NCBI GenBank assembly: GCA_002478765.1 | Contig: DLQO01000038.1 | Location: 16,414-80,413 of the forward strand | DNA: 64,000 nt | Origin: Flavobacteriales bacterium UBA7430 | GTDB taxonomy: Bacteria > Bacteroidota > Bacteroidia > Flavobacteriales > UBA7430 | Reading direction: 5' to 3' | Part shown: positions 35,910-44,922 of the stretch, piece by piece | Numbering within the stretch: position 1 is the stretch's first letter | Layout of the letters: every line of letters begins with the position of its first letter | The notes under the pieces: generated by a model | Seen by the model: only the letters and a program-made list of their open reading frames with translations | Database searches by the model: none | Told to the model about the DNA's origin: nothing | Position numbers and translations under genes: made by a program

Positions 35910-37138
35910 AAGTAAAAATTCAAACAGAAACCAAAACACTCAAGGGGAACCTTAAGTTGACTGGATCAAAGAGTATTTCCAATCGATTGTTGATACTTCA
36001 AGCCTTGTCTGGACAGATGAGTCCCTTAAACAATCTTTCAAACTCAGACGATACGACCGTATTGTTAAAGGCGATTTCTTCAAAAGAATCGACTGTTGAT
36101 GTGGGGATTGCAGGGACTGCAATGCGGTTTTTGACAGCTTACCTATCGATACAAGAATCGGACTGCGTGCTTACAGGAGCTTCAAGAATGAAAGAACGTC
36201 CGATTAAAGATCTGGTAGACGCCTTGTCCGGCTTGGGTGCTGAAATTGATTATATCGAAAAAGAAGGTTATCCCCCGCTGAATATCAAAGGGAAGAAGCT
36301 GCAAGGAGGCGATCTAAGTATCAATGCCGATGTATCGAGTCAGTTTATTTCAGCTATTTTGATGATTTCTCCCTACTTCGAAAAAGGAATTAGGCTTCGT
36401 TTAAAAGGTGAAGTATTATCGCGACCATACATAGAAATGACTTTAAATCTCATGCAACAACAAGGTGTTGGGCATGTTTGGGAAGCTGATACGATTACGA
36501 TTCTCCCCGGGGAATATTCAGATAATGTGCGAGATGTTGAGTCCGACTGGTCTTCAATATCATACATATTCGAGTTGGCAGCATTGAGTGATTCTGCAGA
36601 GATAAGACTCAAGCAAGTAGATAAAATTTCAGTGCAAGGAGATCAGGAAGGGATGAACTATTTCAAGTTGCTTGGCGTTGATTCAAGTATTGAGAATGGG
36701 GAATTAACTTTAAGAAAACAAGTTGGTTTTACGCGACCGGATATTCTCGAGTTTGACTGTACAAAAACACCAGATTTAGCGCAGACTCTAGCGGCAACAA
36801 CTTGTGCGTTGGGTATCCCAATGAATATAAAAGGCCTTAAAAGCTTGCCGATTAAGGAAACCGATCGTTTGATGGCACTTAAGGTAGAGTTAGAGAAGTG
36901 TGGGGCTGAGATTCACATCATAAACAATGAGGCTTTAGAGATCATTCCCGGGCCAGACTTCTCCAACAAGGATTTCAATTTTGAAACCTATGGAGATCAT
37001 CGTATGGCTTTGTGTCTTGCTCCTTTGGCGCTCAAAGCCAATTCGATAACGCTCAACAATCCTTTGGTCGTCAATAAGTCTTACAAATCATATTGGAATG
37101 ATTTGAAAGAGCTCCATTTTGATGTGGAGGTATCCTAG
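35906..37138 (+). CDS. aroA: 3-Phosphoshikimate 1-carboxyvinyltransferase (EPSP synthase)
   Basis: AroA joins PEP to shikimate-3-phosphate. The 410-aa length is slightly shorter than the usual 427. Substrate motifs are GSKSISNRLLILQALSG, GIAGTAMRFLTAYLS, KERPIKDLVDAL and LPIKETDRLMALKVEL, and the C-terminal TYGDHRMALCLAPLAL is present. The start is a TTG at 35906 overlapping the aroB stop. The 3' end overlaps the convergent helix-hairpin-helix gene by 4 bp. Confidence 0.95.
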   Translation: MKVKIQTETKTLKGNLKLTGSKSISNRLLILQALSGQMSPLNNLSNSDDTTVLLKAISSKESTVDVGIAGTAMRFLTAYLSIQESDCVLTGASRMKERPIKDLVDALSGLGAEIDYIEKEGYPPLNIKGKKLQGGDLSINADVSSQFISAILMISPYFEKGIRLRLKGEVLSRPYIEMTLNLMQQQGVGHVWEADTITILPGEYSDNVRDVESDWSSISYIFELAALSDSAEIRLKQVDKISVQGDQEGMNYFKLLGVDSSIENGELTLRKQVGFTRPDILEFDCTKTPDLAQTLAATTCALGIPMNIKGLKSLPIKETDRLMALKVELEKCGAEIHIINNEALEIIPGPDFSNKDFNFETYGDHRMALCLAPLALKANSITLNNPLVVNKSYKSYWNDLKELHFDVEVS

Positions 37139-38955
37139 TTTGAGGACCACTTCAGATAAATGCTAAATTCTGTTCTTGAGCTTCCGTTAATGCGTTCGTT
37201 GCCGGAACCAATATGGTTTCTGTCTGAATAGCCTATTTGCATGAGTTGGGCTCCATACTTGATTGATTTTGACCATTTCCTCTGGTAGGTTGCACTGTAG
37301 ATGCTTCCACTGCCATTAATAAATCTCGAATTATAGATTCCTAATACATACGGGCTTTTCCAATACATTGTTTGATTACGGGTATTAAATATCCCATATG
37401 AAAAACACGATTTACTTTTTTTCTTGGTGTTTGTCCAATTCATTTTAAAGTTGAGATTCGTGTTTTTCAGTTCTGAATTATCTATGCACTCTCCAGTCAT
37501 GTGTAGAACTAATGCAGGGCTTAGTTTTTCTTGGTAATTGATGTACAGTTTGTTTATTGTTTTCGTATTTGTTTTTTTTTGAAGTTTAACAATTACTTTC
37601 CGAAGGGATGTGACTCTTGATATCTCAACTGATTTTTTTTCACCGGGTAAAATTACAGAATACTCCTGTTTGTTGTAATTGGGGTAGTATTGGTCAAAAG
37701 TAGCGTTCAAATGCCATTTTTCGTTAAAAATGTATTGAAATGAATACAAAAACCCTCTTTCGTACCCATTACTAAAGCTGCTGTAATCTGCCCTGAATGC
37801 ATTAAGAAATCCATAATCTCTATTTCGATATTGAAGGGATAACAAGCTGTTGCTAGAAATACTGAACGTAAGTTTTTGGAGCGTAGCCCAAAGCTGAAAG
37901 TTTTGTGAGGTAATTTCTCCTGAGTAGTTGATGTTGAAATAGTTTTTGGAGAAGAATAGACTCTGGAGTAAATGATACTCTTGGTTATTTTTCATCGATT
38001 CGTAGTAGACCCCACTCCAAGATATTTTGCCTTGTTTTATTTTTCTATTGATCCAAAGTCCCAGTATATGTTCTTTGATTTTTTTTCTTCTTTGGATTTC
38101 AGAAACAGATCTATGAAGTCCTGACTCAGGATTTACAGGAAGTTTTCTGATTGATGTGAATAGTCCTAAATTCAATCTGTTGTATGCCCATTGTACGGAT
38201 CCTCCTTGAAAATAACGGTGCTCTTTGGAGCTTAACGTTTCCTTTACCGTAAACAAAGGGGAATAACTAAGAAAGTAGGGGTTGTTTATTCTATAACTTG
38301 TACCAAACAACAACCCTTCACCAAGGTTTAGATCGTATTTACCTAGGATAATTTTGTAACGTTTCTGAGCGTTTTTAAAGGCTATATATCCTCCGAGGTT
38401 GTTTACGCCGTCATTTTTATACCAAAAAGGTTCTCCTGCATCTTTTTCACAATTTATACCGATATCCCAACCGTTCTTCATTTGCATTCGAAACCTAATG
38501 TGGGATTTAAACCTACTCCCCACATAAGTTTTATTTGTGTGGCCATGATTGTCTTGTATTTGACGTTTGATGCTTGTATAGAATACATTCTTTTTTATCC
38601 TCAAGCTTTGGCCCTTTTTTTCGGATACACGAATAAACTTTTTGATTCTTTTTAGAGCTTCTATCTCTATGTTTATTCCCTGAAGTTCATAGATTGAAAC
38701 TAGTTTTCGATTTTGGCAATATGCTTGAATTCTTTTGCACTCGACTTCGGATATGAGATTGAGTAAAGACAATTGTTCTAAATCGATTGAATTGTTTAAA
38801 TCAATAGGGTTGTCTGAGTAATAATCCCATAAGTCACTTAATTTTTCAATTGATTCGGTGTGATATTTAGATGCTGCATATTCAAATTGTTTTGAAAAGT
38901 CTTGAGCGATAGAGTTCCAGTAAAGTGAGAGGGATATAAAAACCCATTTAACCAT
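37135..38955 (-). CDS. Helix-hairpin-helix domain protein with C-terminal outer-membrane barrel
   Basis: A 606-aa protein with a short signal peptide (cleavage after NSIAQ). A ComEA-like helix-hairpin-helix segment (about 50-112; LNNSIDLEQLSLLNLISEVE ... LVSIYELQGINIEIEALKRI) precedes a long barrel-like part with many aromatic/polar alternating strands (for example GWDIGINCEKDAGEPFW, KIILGKYDLNLGEGLLFG). Related HHH-barrel proteins are common in Bacteroidota without a proven role; DNA or nucleic acid binding at the surface is a hypothesis. It overlaps the upstream partner gene by 8 bp. Confidence 0.68.
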   Translation of the reverse strand: MVKWVFISLSLYWNSIAQDFSKQFEYAASKYHTESIEKLSDLWDYYSDNPIDLNNSIDLEQLSLLNLISEVECKRIQAYCQNRKLVSIYELQGINIEIEALKRIKKFIRVSEKKGQSLRIKKNVFYTSIKRQIQDNHGHTNKTYVGSRFKSHIRFRMQMKNGWDIGINCEKDAGEPFWYKNDGVNNLGGYIAFKNAQKRYKIILGKYDLNLGEGLLFGTSYRINNPYFLSYSPLFTVKETLSSKEHRYFQGGSVQWAYNRLNLGLFTSIRKLPVNPESGLHRSVSEIQRRKKIKEHILGLWINRKIKQGKISWSGVYYESMKNNQEYHLLQSLFFSKNYFNINYSGEITSQNFQLWATLQKLTFSISSNSLLSLQYRNRDYGFLNAFRADYSSFSNGYERGFLYSFQYIFNEKWHLNATFDQYYPNYNKQEYSVILPGEKKSVEISRVTSLRKVIVKLQKKTNTKTINKLYINYQEKLSPALVLHMTGECIDNSELKNTNLNFKMNWTNTKKKSKSCFSYGIFNTRNQTMYWKSPYVLGIYNSRFINGSGSIYSATYQRKWSKSIKYGAQLMQIGYSDRNHIGSGNERINGSSRTEFSIYLKWSSN

Positions 38956-39694
38956 TGGTTGGGTGGTAAATTAATGATAAGCCTATTCTATTTGCCCATG
39001 CATGTGTTTTGTATGAAGTATAGAATTCAAAGGGCTCTTTAATATACCCTATTTTAATGCCGTACTGAGAAATGGTTAGTGCATGAATGATACTCATGTT
39101 AAAAGAGTTTTCATAACTGTACTTTAACTCGTGTTGCACATGAGAATTAGGGGCAAGCGATTCTTCTGCTTGTAAAATGGAAGTTAAGTTTACATTCCAA
39201 TGGTATCGTCCACATAAAATCAACCGACTTGTAATGTCGTTCTTGACATAACTGCTATTGAATGGGTTCTCTATGAATAGTTCAACTTCGTAGTGTTTAT
39301 TTACGTAGTTCCACCCCAGGTCAAAGCTAACGGTGTACTGTTTCTGAAATCCAGGACTTGTCGCTCTGTGAAGGTTTAGGTTTAATCCGAAATTTATTTT
39401 GGAACTTATCTTTTGTGCCGTTGAAAGTGTGAACTTCTGCTCTTTGTATTTCGTGTATCCATATTGGTGGTAAGAACCTTGTATTGGTTGTCTCCTGAAT
39501 TTAATAACGGCCCCTATTTTATGAGCCTTAATACCAAAATCATGATTTATTATGGAATGTTTGGTGTATAAAGCAGGCGTGTTAATTTGCTTTAGTAAAG
39601 CTGGATTGTTGAAGTCTTTGAATAGAAATTCATTGTTTTGACCAAGGCAATAAAAGTTTATTAGCACCATGGCGATCTGTGCTATTTTTACCAT
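38948..39694 (-). CDS. Secreted beta-rich protein, partner of the HHH-barrel protein
   Basis: A 248-aa protein with a signal peptide (cleavage near CLGQ). The rest is a small barrel-like chain with repeated aromatic strands (KINFGLNLNLHRATS, YTVSFDLGWNYVNKHYEVELF, QYGIKIGYIKEPFEFYTSY). The N-terminal FNNPALL is similar to starts of PorV/PorQ-like proteins, but similarity is too weak to call. It overlaps the HHH gene by 8 bp, so the two are cotranslated and possibly form a complex. Confidence 0.55.
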   Translation of the reverse strand: MVKIAQIAMVLINFYCLGQNNEFLFKDFNNPALLKQINTPALYTKHSIINHDFGIKAHKIGAVIKFRRQPIQGSYHQYGYTKYKEQKFTLSTAQKISSKINFGLNLNLHRATSPGFQKQYTVSFDLGWNYVNKHYEVELFIENPFNSSYVKNDITSRLILCGRYHWNVNLTSILQAEESLAPNSHVQHELKYSYENSFNMSIIHALTISQYGIKIGYIKEPFEFYTSYKTHAWANRIGLSLIYHPTNG

Positions 39695-39842
39695 ATTATG
39701 TAAGTATATATTATAAAGTGTTTACATGCTTTTGTTTCAAATAAACCAATTAAAGGATCTAAGAGACTTGATTAAAGCAATATAAATATATAAAAAAATA
39801 CTTATATAGTTTTACTGAAATTATTTTTTACCTGTGGACTGA

Positions 39843-40118
39843 TTAGATGCCTACAACTAAATCAATAGCTTCAGCAATTTGAGGATGTTTTAGCGAGTAA
39901 AAAGTTTTTTTCCCTTTTCGTTCAGCAAGTAAAATATTCTTATTTCTAAGAATATTAAGTTGATGTGATGCAATGGCTTGTTTGATGTCTAGATTTTTGT
40001 AAATCTCAGTAACATTCATCTTTTCCGATTCAGCAAGAAGTTTTACAATACTTAATCTTAGTGGGTTAGATAAGGCTTTGAATACTTCAGCCGCATTCAA
40101 TTTTTTTTCATATTCCAT
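39843..40118 (-). CDS. ArsR-family HTH regulator
   Basis: A 91-aa winged-helix repressor when started at the ATG at 40118; another ATG at 40139 would add seven residues. LSNPLRLSIVKLLAESEKMNVTEIYKNL and the recognition helix IKQAIASHQLNILRNKNIL, then the wing LAERKGKKTFYSLKHPQI, are typical. No metal-binding CxC motif is visible, so it may respond to another signal. It is monocistronic and divergent from a small XRE regulator. Confidence 0.88.
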   Translation of the reverse strand: MEYEKKLNAAEVFKALSNPLRLSIVKLLAESEKMNVTEIYKNLDIKQAIASHQLNILRNKNILLAERKGKKTFYSLKHPQIAEAIDLVVGI

Positions 40119-40437
40119 TATCAAATTTTTAAATGACAACTAATTCATTGCCAATATAGGTATTTATCAAATACATCACGTGAATTCTAGCTAAAAAAAA
40201 TTCGTTATATTTGCATATTACCATACGTTAATATTATTGTGGTACAAATATTTTCGTTTTTAGGCTGCGCTTTTAGCGCTAAAACACCACTTTCTAGCTT
40301 CTAAAATCTAAGATATTAAATTGCGAAACCCTTAACTAGTTGATTGTCAGTCATTAAATAATTTAATAAGACAACTATATGCTTGACGTATTATTTGTAA
40401 TTATTCATGATATTTATCTATAGAAAAAATAACCTCT
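40119..40437. promoter_or_regulatory. 319-bp spacer with operator-like palindromes between ArsR and XRE genes
   Basis: The longest gene-free stretch. It contains a plus-strand TATATTTG -7 box (40206-40213) and a 14-bp perfect palindrome TTTTAGCGCTAAAA (40271-40284). A larger dyad at 40344-40374 consists of outer TTGTC/GACAA arms around the perfect inner ATTAAAT-A-ATTTAAT. No open frame or structured RNA is evident. The elements fit autoregulation of the small regulators, but which protein binds is unknown. Confidence 0.4.
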
Positions 40438-40659
40438 GTGTTGAAAAAAGAAGACTTAAATATCAAGATTGCCGAGCGAATAATCCACTATCGCAAGGGA
40501 CTAAATTTGTCGCAGGAAGACTTAGGAGATTTGTTGGATGTGAGTAAGCAAAACATTCAAATGATTGAAAGTGGCAAACGTAACCCGGGTACATTCTTGC
40601 TGAAAAAAATCGCAAAAGCTTTGGGTGTATCTCTCTCAAAACTACTCGAAGGTATATAG
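40438..40659 (+). CDS. XRE-family HTH regulator
   Basis: A 73-aa Cro/CI-like helix-turn-helix protein. HTH: LNLSQEDLGDLLDVSKQNIQMIESGKRNP, with the C-terminal helix LGVSLSKLLEG; there is no other domain. The start is GTG at 40438, directly followed by an in-frame TTG that may be used instead. It could be a lone regulator or an antitoxin-like protein, but no toxin-like partner is adjacent. The gene is monocistronic, convergent with the Lol-like operon. Confidence 0.85.
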   Translation: MLKKEDLNIKIAERIIHYRKGLNLSQEDLGDLLDVSKQNIQMIESGKRNPGTFLLKKIAKALGVSLSKLLEGI

Positions 40660-40686
40660 ACTTTTCTCAACTTTTTTCTTTACCAA

Positions 40687-41814
40687 TCAAAAGTTCCACT
40701 GTAGTCTTGTGAAAACCGTTTGTTGTGTGTTTTCGGTTTCTCCCATAATTTCACTCCAAGTATTTTGACTACTAATCATCAAATCAATGGATTCCTTTAT
40801 TGAAAACGTGATTTGTGGATTGATAAAAACAAAATCTAAATTTTTATCATGAATCAGAACGCCTCCTACTTGAACAAGTGGGTAAAGAGTATGTTGTATT
40901 TGATACATGAAGTTGTACTCAAAGGGCATTGGGTTTTTAGCGGTCATTTCCATTTGAGACAAGCCTAATGGATTAAACGAATTTGTTTTGCTTTTGTAAA
41001 GGCAGGTACCTGATACATAGACGCCATTTCTGAAATTGTAATCAAATCCGATACTTCCCATAAATTCATTTAGATTTTTTTTGAAATCTTGGAAGAATGA
41101 AAACTCCCCCCTGAATCCCATTTTTTGCAATTGTCCGGACCAACCAAGTCCTAGGCAAAAATCATCGTAGTATTTTGCGGTAAGCATCTGGAAATCATAA
41201 TTGTAGATGTTTAACCGATACAAACCTGCAACGATGTCGTTGTTTACGGCAATCTCAATGGACTGATTTACTTTCGGGTAGTGCGTCATTCGAAAAGCAT
41301 CTGTACCCGGGTTTTCAATGTAGTCAAAGTCGAAAAAGTTTGATTGATTGAACAGGTCATGGGGGTTCCAGTAATTTTGGATTCCCCAGTTGATACGTTG
41401 TCTACCCAAGCGGAAATTCCAACGATTCTTTTCCCACTGAATGTAGAGACGATCTATTTGATGGTTTAAGCCCAATTCATCTTTTGAAATTGAATGAAAT
41501 GCCAGGGGGTCACGAACCAGGCTCTCTTTAAATCCATTTGAATTTTCTTTCCATTGATACCCTGTGAACAATCGATTTCGAAGGCTAATTTGACTGCTGA
41601 TATGATCTCCGACATACAAATGTCCATTCCATCGAAAATGTAATTGTTGATCTTGCCATTCCGACGGGCTTTGTGTGATTTTCGCCAAGTCAGCGTTAAA
41701 AAAGCTAAAACTATTTAGGTTGCTGGCATAGTAGTCTTGGTCAAAGTAAGTTTGAGCAGATACTGATGAAACAGCAAGGGCGAAAAGGAATGTAATTTTC
41801 TTAAGGTAGTTCAT
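40687..41814 (-). CDS. Outer-membrane beta-barrel protein, last gene of the Lol-like operon
   Basis: A 375-aa porin-like protein with a signal peptide ending at SVSAQ. The barrel region has NRWNFRLGRQRINWGIQNYWNPHDLF, reminiscent of DUF1302/alginate-export-type barrels. It ends with QTVFTRLQWNF, a canonical outer-membrane C-terminal strand. The gene overlaps the ATPase gene by 14 bp. Its consistent location with the ABC and LolA-like genes suggests that it receives or exports the transported lipid or lipoprotein; this is inferred. Confidence 0.72.
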   Translation of the reverse strand: MNYLKKITFLFALAVSSVSAQTYFDQDYYASNLNSFSFFNADLAKITQSPSEWQDQQLHFRWNGHLYVGDHISSQISLRNRLFTGYQWKENSNGFKESLVRDPLAFHSISKDELGLNHQIDRLYIQWEKNRWNFRLGRQRINWGIQNYWNPHDLFNQSNFFDFDYIENPGTDAFRMTHYPKVNQSIEIAVNNDIVAGLYRLNIYNYDFQMLTAKYYDDFCLGLGWSGQLQKMGFRGEFSFFQDFKKNLNEFMGSIGFDYNFRNGVYVSGTCLYKSKTNSFNPLGLSQMEMTAKNPMPFEYNFMYQIQHTLYPLVQVGGVLIHDKNLDFVFINPQITFSIKESIDLMISSQNTWSEIMGETENTQQTVFTRLQWNF

Positions 41815-42484
41815 CGCTTATGATTTTACCGTCTTCAATGGTAATGATTCGTCGGGCTTTATCAATAACTCTTTGGTCGTGCGTTGAAAATAAAAAAGTA
41901 ATATTCTCTTTCTTATTCATCTCAGCCATAATATCCAGGAGTTTTGAGGTAGACTGGCTGTCTAAATTTGCGGTGGGTTCATCGGCCAGAATGAATCGAG
42001 GTTTTGATGCCAATGCTCTAGCAACGGCCACTCTTTGTTGCTGGCCTCCTGAGAGTTGATTTGGTCTTACCTTTAATTTCTCCGCTAAGCCTACTTGCTC
42101 TAATAATTCTTCACTTCTTTTTTTTCTATCTTCCACAGGGATGCCTTGTAGAAGCATGATGAATTCAACATTTTCTTGTGCGGTTAATACAGGAATTAAA
42201 TTGTAGGCTTGAAAGACGAATCCGATATTTTTCAATCGAAAATCAATCAATTCATTTTCTTCCATTGTATTGAGGTTGGTGCCCGCGATTTCCACAGATC
42301 CCTCACTGATAGAATCTAGCCCTCCGATCATGTTTAAAAGGGTTGTTTTTCCGGACCCTGATGGGCCTACAATTGCTGTAAATTCACCTTGACGGATCGA
42401 TAAACTTACTCCATCGACTGCTTGAACTTCAAGATCGTTGTTTTTGTATAATTTACTGAGGTTTGTTGTTTTTATGATTTCCAT
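41801..42484 (-). CDS. LolD-like ABC transporter ATPase
   Basis: A 227-aa ATPase of the MacB/LolD type. Walker A is VGPSGSGKTTLLNMIGGLD, the signature is NQLSGGQQQRVAVARALA, Walker B is FILADEPTANLDS, and the H-loop is FSTHDQRV. The family-specific GFVFQAYNLIPVLTAQENV (Q-loop) is present. It works with the two FtsX-type permeases upstream. It lies 2 bp after the second permease and overlaps the barrel gene. Confidence 0.92.
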   Translation of the reverse strand: MEIIKTTNLSKLYKNNDLEVQAVDGVSLSIRQGEFTAIVGPSGSGKTTLLNMIGGLDSISEGSVEIAGTNLNTMEENELIDFRLKNIGFVFQAYNLIPVLTAQENVEFIMLLQGIPVEDRKKRSEELLEQVGLAEKLKVRPNQLSGGQQQRVAVARALASKPRFILADEPTANLDSQSTSKLLDIMAEMNKKENITFLFSTHDQRVIDKARRIITIEDGKIISDELP

Positions 42485-42485
42485 A

Positions 42486-43703
42486 TCAGATGGTTCTAAT
42501 GGCTTCTGTAGGTTTGAGTTTTAGGGCTTTTTTAGAGGGGTATATGGCAGAGATAAGCGTGAATACAAAAACCAGTACACCAATGAAAAGATAGAACTTA
42601 GGATCAATGACAGGATAGATGATGTTCCCGAGTCCTACGGATTGCAGTCCTTCTCCCACCATAGAGAGGTCAATACCTGTTTTAGAGGTTATTTTTATCG
42701 TTAAGGCTCCTAACAACATGCCTGTTGGTGCACCTACCAAAGCCAAGAGTAGCGTTTCAGTAAGAATCAATAGAAATACTTTTGACTTATTCATTCCAAT
42801 CGCCATGAGCATTCCCAATTCTTTTCTTCTCTCGAATACAGCCATGAGCATGGTGTTTATAATTCCAAAGATTAGGGCCAGCATGATAATCACCATGATT
42901 AGGAAGAGCCATGTTTCCATAACCTCATCGGCGTAAGCAAGTTCTGGAGAAATTCTTTTCCAATCTTTTACATCGTAATTTTTTAGTTGGAGTTGTAGTG
43001 ACTGCGAAGTACTTTCTACCTGCTCTAGAGTATTGCATAATAATGCAGCCTGGTGATAGGATTCGGTTTTCACAAGACGGTGTAGGTCTTTGTTTTGTAT
43101 GAAAACGTGGTTTTCATCGTATCTGGTGTACTGAGTCTTGAAAATACCACAAACCCTAAATGCTCCGGAGATGATATTGTTTTCTTGATCCTGGAATGTC
43201 AGAACAACTTTAGACCTCAATCTCACATTTAACTTTTTGGCAAGTGCTTCGCCAACCAGGATGGCGTTTTTTCGTTTGGTGTTAAAATAAGTTCCTTCTG
43301 TAATTTTTGTATGAAGATTTGTAACGTTTCTTTCTTCATCTTTATGAACACCAATAATCTGAACTCCATTACTTTTTATTGGAGAGTTTATCATACCGAA
43401 TAGAAGAGATCGGAGTGCGTAAGCTTGTACATCCTCATCTTTTTGAAGGGTCGTTTTTAAAAGCTCCGGATTCTCAAGTACAAATTTGCTTTCAAAATTC
43501 TCCCTAAATTCAGGGTGGTGTATTTGAATGTGAGAGATGGCACTTTCAATACTACTCGTTGTTCGTTGTTTGTTGAGCCCGTAACAGAATGCCACAACAA
43601 AAATTCCGGCCCAAATCCCGAGTACAATTGAACCAATTACGATGAGAGATCGAAGCGGCGTTCGCCAGATATTTCTCCAAGCTATTTTTAGCGTCGTTTT
43701 CAT
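42486..43703 (-). CDS. FtsX-type ABC permease 2
   Basis: A 405-aa permease with an N-terminal helix (residues about 18-40) and a periplasmic domain (about 45-255). Three C-terminal helices follow (LIMVIIMLALIFGIINTMLMAVFERRKELG; VFLLILTETLLLALVGAPTGMLL; FYLFIGVLVFVFTLISAIYP). This layout is that of LolC/LolE and MacB. It is paired with the upstream permease, sharing one base at the boundary. The two proteins differ clearly in sequence, so a LolCE-like heterodimer is likely. Confidence 0.9.
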   Translation of the reverse strand: MKTTLKIAWRNIWRTPLRSLIVIGSIVLGIWAGIFVVAFCYGLNKQRTTSSIESAISHIQIHHPEFRENFESKFVLENPELLKTTLQKDEDVQAYALRSLLFGMINSPIKSNGVQIIGVHKDEERNVTNLHTKITEGTYFNTKRKNAILVGEALAKKLNVRLRSKVVLTFQDQENNIISGAFRVCGIFKTQYTRYDENHVFIQNKDLHRLVKTESYHQAALLCNTLEQVESTSQSLQLQLKNYDVKDWKRISPELAYADEVMETWLFLIMVIIMLALIFGIINTMLMAVFERRKELGMLMAIGMNKSKVFLLILTETLLLALVGAPTGMLLGALTIKITSKTGIDLSMVGEGLQSVGLGNIIYPVIDPKFYLFIGVLVFVFTLISAIYPSKKALKLKPTEAIRTI

Positions 43704-44920
43704 CAGGACCTCATGGCTTTAATAGGTTTCAATTTGAGAATGACTGCAATTGGATACAAGGAGCAAAGCATCACGATCAATAAAACAATTCCAGCGTGAT
43801 TAATCGCAATTTGTGGATCGAGTGATGCAGGGATTACAGGTTCAAAACCAAAGGCTTCAATGGAGTCTGCTGCTTTTGCTTGTAACCGAATAGGATTAAG
43901 GTGAAAATAATACCGAACTGGAGTGATACCAATGACGCCGAGTACAACGCCTAATAATCCCATCATTAGACTCTCTAGCACGATCGTAAGCATCAATTTC
44001 CCTTTTCGCATGCCTATGGATACAAGAATTCCGAATTCATACATTCGCTCAGCAGTCATCATCAATAGCGTTCCTAAAATACCGAACGTAACAATCATGT
44101 ACAATATGCCAAGGATGATGATGCCTCCGGCACTATCTGCCTGAATGGTTTGAACCAATTCGGGTAACAATTGTTTCCAGTCTAAAAGATCATAAATTTC
44201 GGTATCAAGTTTCCCTTGTAGTTCAATTTTAGTTTGGCTGAGTTTGGACGGATTGTCCAATTGAAGTACGAGGGAAGTAATTCTGTCTGGCGCTGCAAAG
44301 AGTTCTTGTGATGCGACAATTGGCATAAAGACAAGCCGATCATTTAGATTTGGCATGGGAAGCTTTACGATGCCCTCAATTGGAAAGATTCCATTGGCAC
44401 TCGCACCGTGAAAACCTTGTCCCAGCAAGATCAGGCTGTCCCCTAAATCTAGGTTGTAGTAGTTTGCCAGACCCTCACTAATCAGTAGGGAAGCACTGTC
44501 TTCTTTAGGGAATTTACCTGCCTTAATTTTGGGTGTCAGATCCATCAGTAGATCTTCTTTTTTAAAGTCTACACCCATGATGATGGCTCCCTTCGTGAGA
44601 TTTTCAGATGCTGTAAGTGCAAAGCTCTCAAGACGACCGTTAGATCCTAAGATTTGGTTGTTATTTTTAAGCAATTCCAAAACACGTTGTTCTGGAACAA
44701 AACTATTGTCGATACTTTGCTCTTGCCAAAATCCTTTCTGTTGAATTTGGAGATAGCCGGTGTACATCCCAACCATATTAGAGACCATTTTATCGTACAC
44801 ACCAATCTGAAAAGATCTGGCAAAAACAGCGAAAAAAACAGCACAAAAAATTGAAGAAATCGTGATGATGCTTCTTCGTTTATTCCGCCAGATATTCCGC
44901 CAAGCCATTTTTAAGATCAT
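43703..44920 (-). CDS. FtsX-type ABC permease 1
   Basis: A 405-aa permease with the same layout: an N-terminal helix (about 17-37), a periplasmic domain, and helices near 270-300 (IIILGILYMIVTFGILGTLLMM), 310-340 and 375-395. The MAERMYEFGILVSIGMRKGKL motif is the FtsX cytoplasmic loop. It lies 2 bp after the LolA-like gene. It presumably forms the transporter with permease 2 and the LolD-like ATPase. Confidence 0.9.
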   Translation of the reverse strand: MILKMAWRNIWRNKRRSIITISSIFCAVFFAVFARSFQIGVYDKMVSNMVGMYTGYLQIQQKGFWQEQSIDNSFVPEQRVLELLKNNNQILGSNGRLESFALTASENLTKGAIIMGVDFKKEDLLMDLTPKIKAGKFPKEDSASLLISEGLANYYNLDLGDSLILLGQGFHGASANGIFPIEGIVKLPMPNLNDRLVFMPIVASQELFAAPDRITSLVLQLDNPSKLSQTKIELQGKLDTEIYDLLDWKQLLPELVQTIQADSAGGIIILGILYMIVTFGILGTLLMMTAERMYEFGILVSIGMRKGKLMLTIVLESLMMGLLGVVLGVIGITPVRYYFHLNPIRLQAKAADSIEAFGFEPVIPASLDPQIAINHAGIVLLIVMLCSLYPIAVILKLKPIKAMRS

Positions 44921-44922
44921 GA

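Noticed and set aside
40119-40437. A known structured RNA in the spacer between ArsR and XRE genes
   Set aside because: I see only short dyads and no conserved riboswitch, 6S or tmRNA signature.
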